This document shows, one piece after another, positions 5,509-6,551 of a stretch of 6,551 bases of DNA (position 1 is its first letter; every line of letters begins with the position of its first letter). Below the pieces are notes generated by a model. The model was not told the origin of the DNA. It made no database searches and was given only the letters and a program-made list of their open reading frames with translations. The position numbers were made by a program, and so were the translations under genes. The stretch is from Anaerolineales bacterium (GTDB taxonomy: Bacteria; Chloroflexota; Anaerolineae; Anaerolineales; Villigracilaceae), in assembly GCA_016789205.1 (NCBI GenBank), contig JAEURF010000095.1, forward strand, positions 1-6,551. The letters are read 5' to 3'.

Positions 5509-6534
5509 TTATGGAGCACCTGTGCAACCACCTTCTCTTAATGGGTCTACAGGTAAACCAAAGGCTTCATAAACAGGGATTCCATCCCACTCAGGTGGAA
5601 TGGGCAAACCCAATGCAAATGCGACTGTGGCGGCAGTATCCATAATATACACTTGTGTCTGTAATTGCTTTTGAATAATGCCGGGTCCGCTAATAATCCA
5701 TGGAATGGTTAAGTCTTCGAGCAAATCTGTGCCATGAGTCGTATCATGCCCTCCATGGTCTGCTGTGATGATGATTAATGTATCATCATATAAATTGCGA
5801 CTTTTCATCACATCTATGAATAAGCCAAGCGATTTGTCATCCAATCGATAAGCCAGCAATTGCTGACGAGACATCCAGCCGTTTTCATGCCCAGCAAGGT
5901 CACCATCTGGGAAGTGCATGAACATTAAATCAAAGCCTTTGCGAATTTCTTCAATTGCCATCGTTTCAAGTGAAATGGTGTCGTTAATTTTATCTGTCGA
6001 GTCTACAAAGCCGAAAAAGTCGGTACTGCTTGGTTCGGTCACTTGACGTAGTTTTTCTTTGCCTGCCACAAACACAGTTCTTAAGCCTGCGGCTTGTGCT
6101 AAGTCAAAAATATCAGTGCCTAAAGCGTATCCATTTTCTGGCACATATTCATTCCAACGCACGATGTGTTTTGCTGGGCATGTACCTACAAGCATTGATG
6201 AATGCGCGGGCAATGTCAGGCTTGGGTTAATCGTTTGCGCAGATAATGTGTACGCGCCATTTTCCATTAGTGCCATTAAGTTTTCCATCTCTGCGGCTTG
6301 AATCGCATCTGGGCGTAAACCATCAAATGAGACAATCAAGACACGCGCGATGTTTGGCGCTGGCGTGGATGTAAATGTAGGAAGAGGCGTCTGTGTGGCA
6401 GGCGACGGAGTCTGACTGGGAGTAAGAGTCGGTGTAGGAAGTGAATCAGGTATGCCCGTTGGGAGTGAGGCGGTTGAAGTACATGCTTGCAACAGCAAGG
6501 CAAGCAAAGTCAATTGTTTAAATAAGCGAGTCAT
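5509..6534 (-). CDS. Lipoprotein of the type I phosphodiesterase / nucleotide pyrophosphatase family
   Basis: A 341-residue protein of the alkaline-phosphatase superfamily, predicted to be exported and lipid-anchored. The N-terminus is a signal peptide with lipobox LQAC (Cys18), followed by a Pro/Thr/Ser-rich spacer (about residues 23-60) that would hold the enzyme off the membrane. The catalytic domain (about 62-341) retains the expected two-metal set: Asp71 in SFDGLRPDA, nucleophile Thr107 in NPSLTLPAHSSM, Asp210 and His216 in FPDGDLAGHENG, Asp259-His260 in ITADHGG and His267 in THG. All ligands are present, so it should be active on phosphodiesters or related phosphoryl or sulfuryl esters; the substrate is unknown. 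The chosen start is ATG at 6534 because it gives a standard signal peptide. A TTG at 6543 in the same frame is possible, and the frame is open to the window edge. No clear ribosome binding site is visible in the few bases shown. It belongs to a separate transcript from the TerC/Alx unit. Confidence 0.9.
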   Translation of the reverse strand: MTRLFKQLTLLALLLQACTSTASLPTGIPDSLPTPTLTPSQTPSPATQTPLPTFTSTPAPNIARVLIVSFDGLRPDAIQAAEMENLMALMENGAYTLSAQTINPSLTLPAHSSMLVGTCPAKHIVRWNEYVPENGYALGTDIFDLAQAAGLRTVFVAGKEKLRQVTEPSSTDFFGFVDSTDKINDTISLETMAIEEIRKGFDLMFMHFPDGDLAGHENGWMSRQQLLAYRLDDKSLGLFIDVMKSRNLYDDTLIIITADHGGHDTTHGTDLLEDLTIPWIISGPGIIQKQLQTQVYIMDTAATVAFALGLPIPPEWDGIPVYEAFGLPVDPLREGGCTGAP

Positions 6535-6551
6535 GTTTTGCAAGGATAGCC

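Overview
The window carries five genes, all on the minus strand. Read 5'->3' on that strand they are: a secreted lipoprotein of the type I phosphodiesterase / nucleotide pyrophosphatase family (6534-5509); a TerC/Alx-family membrane protein (5178-4201) preceded by a yybP-ykoY-type (manganese) riboswitch leader; a MarR-type regulator (4057-3611); and the two halves of a heterodimeric ABC multidrug-type exporter (3581-1638, and 1641 running off the left edge at base 1). The long forward-strand reading frames are shadows of these genes.

The organism is not identified by any marker gene. Moderate-to-low GC, E. coli/Bacillus-like -35/-10 boxes, and a lipoprotein with a long Pro/Thr/Ser-rich linker after the lipobox would fit an Anaerolineae-like member of Chloroflexota. 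This is an inference by eye and not a demonstrated assignment.

Regulation is unusually legible. (1) The TerC/Alx gene has its own sigma-70-like promoter (TTGACA-17-TATTAT). A four-helix leader follows almost at once and matches the conserved yybP-ykoY core (GGGAGTAGC, GTCGTCA and GCGAGAC elements). The last strand of that leader is re-used as the first strand of an intrinsic terminator ending in seven U. This predicts transcription antitermination by metal, so that manganese turns on a predicted manganese exporter. A 15-bp intrinsic terminator follows the gene. (2) The marR-ABC-ABC operon has a promoter (TTGACA-17-TAAAGT) whose -10 overlaps a perfect 18-bp palindrome AGTTAAGC-GG-GCTTAACT. Two further AGTTAAG half-sites lie in the spacer and beside the ribosome binding site, as expected for autorepression by the MarR protein. 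The regulator and ABC genes are tightly packed (29-nt gap, then a 4-nt ATGA overlap).

The exporter is asymmetric. The complete half (647 aa) has Asp in place of the catalytic Glu after Walker B and Gln in place of the switch His, as in the degenerate half of heterodimeric exporters such as TM287/288. Its partner should therefore carry the competent ATPase site, but its Walker B and switch region lie outside the window. Both halves have long insertions between the first two membrane helices.

I found no mobile element, CRISPR array, tRNA or rRNA, and no clear sign of an entirely new system. The points most worth a second look are the riboswitch/terminator overlap, the operator array and the exporter asymmetry with its enlarged extracytoplasmic loops.
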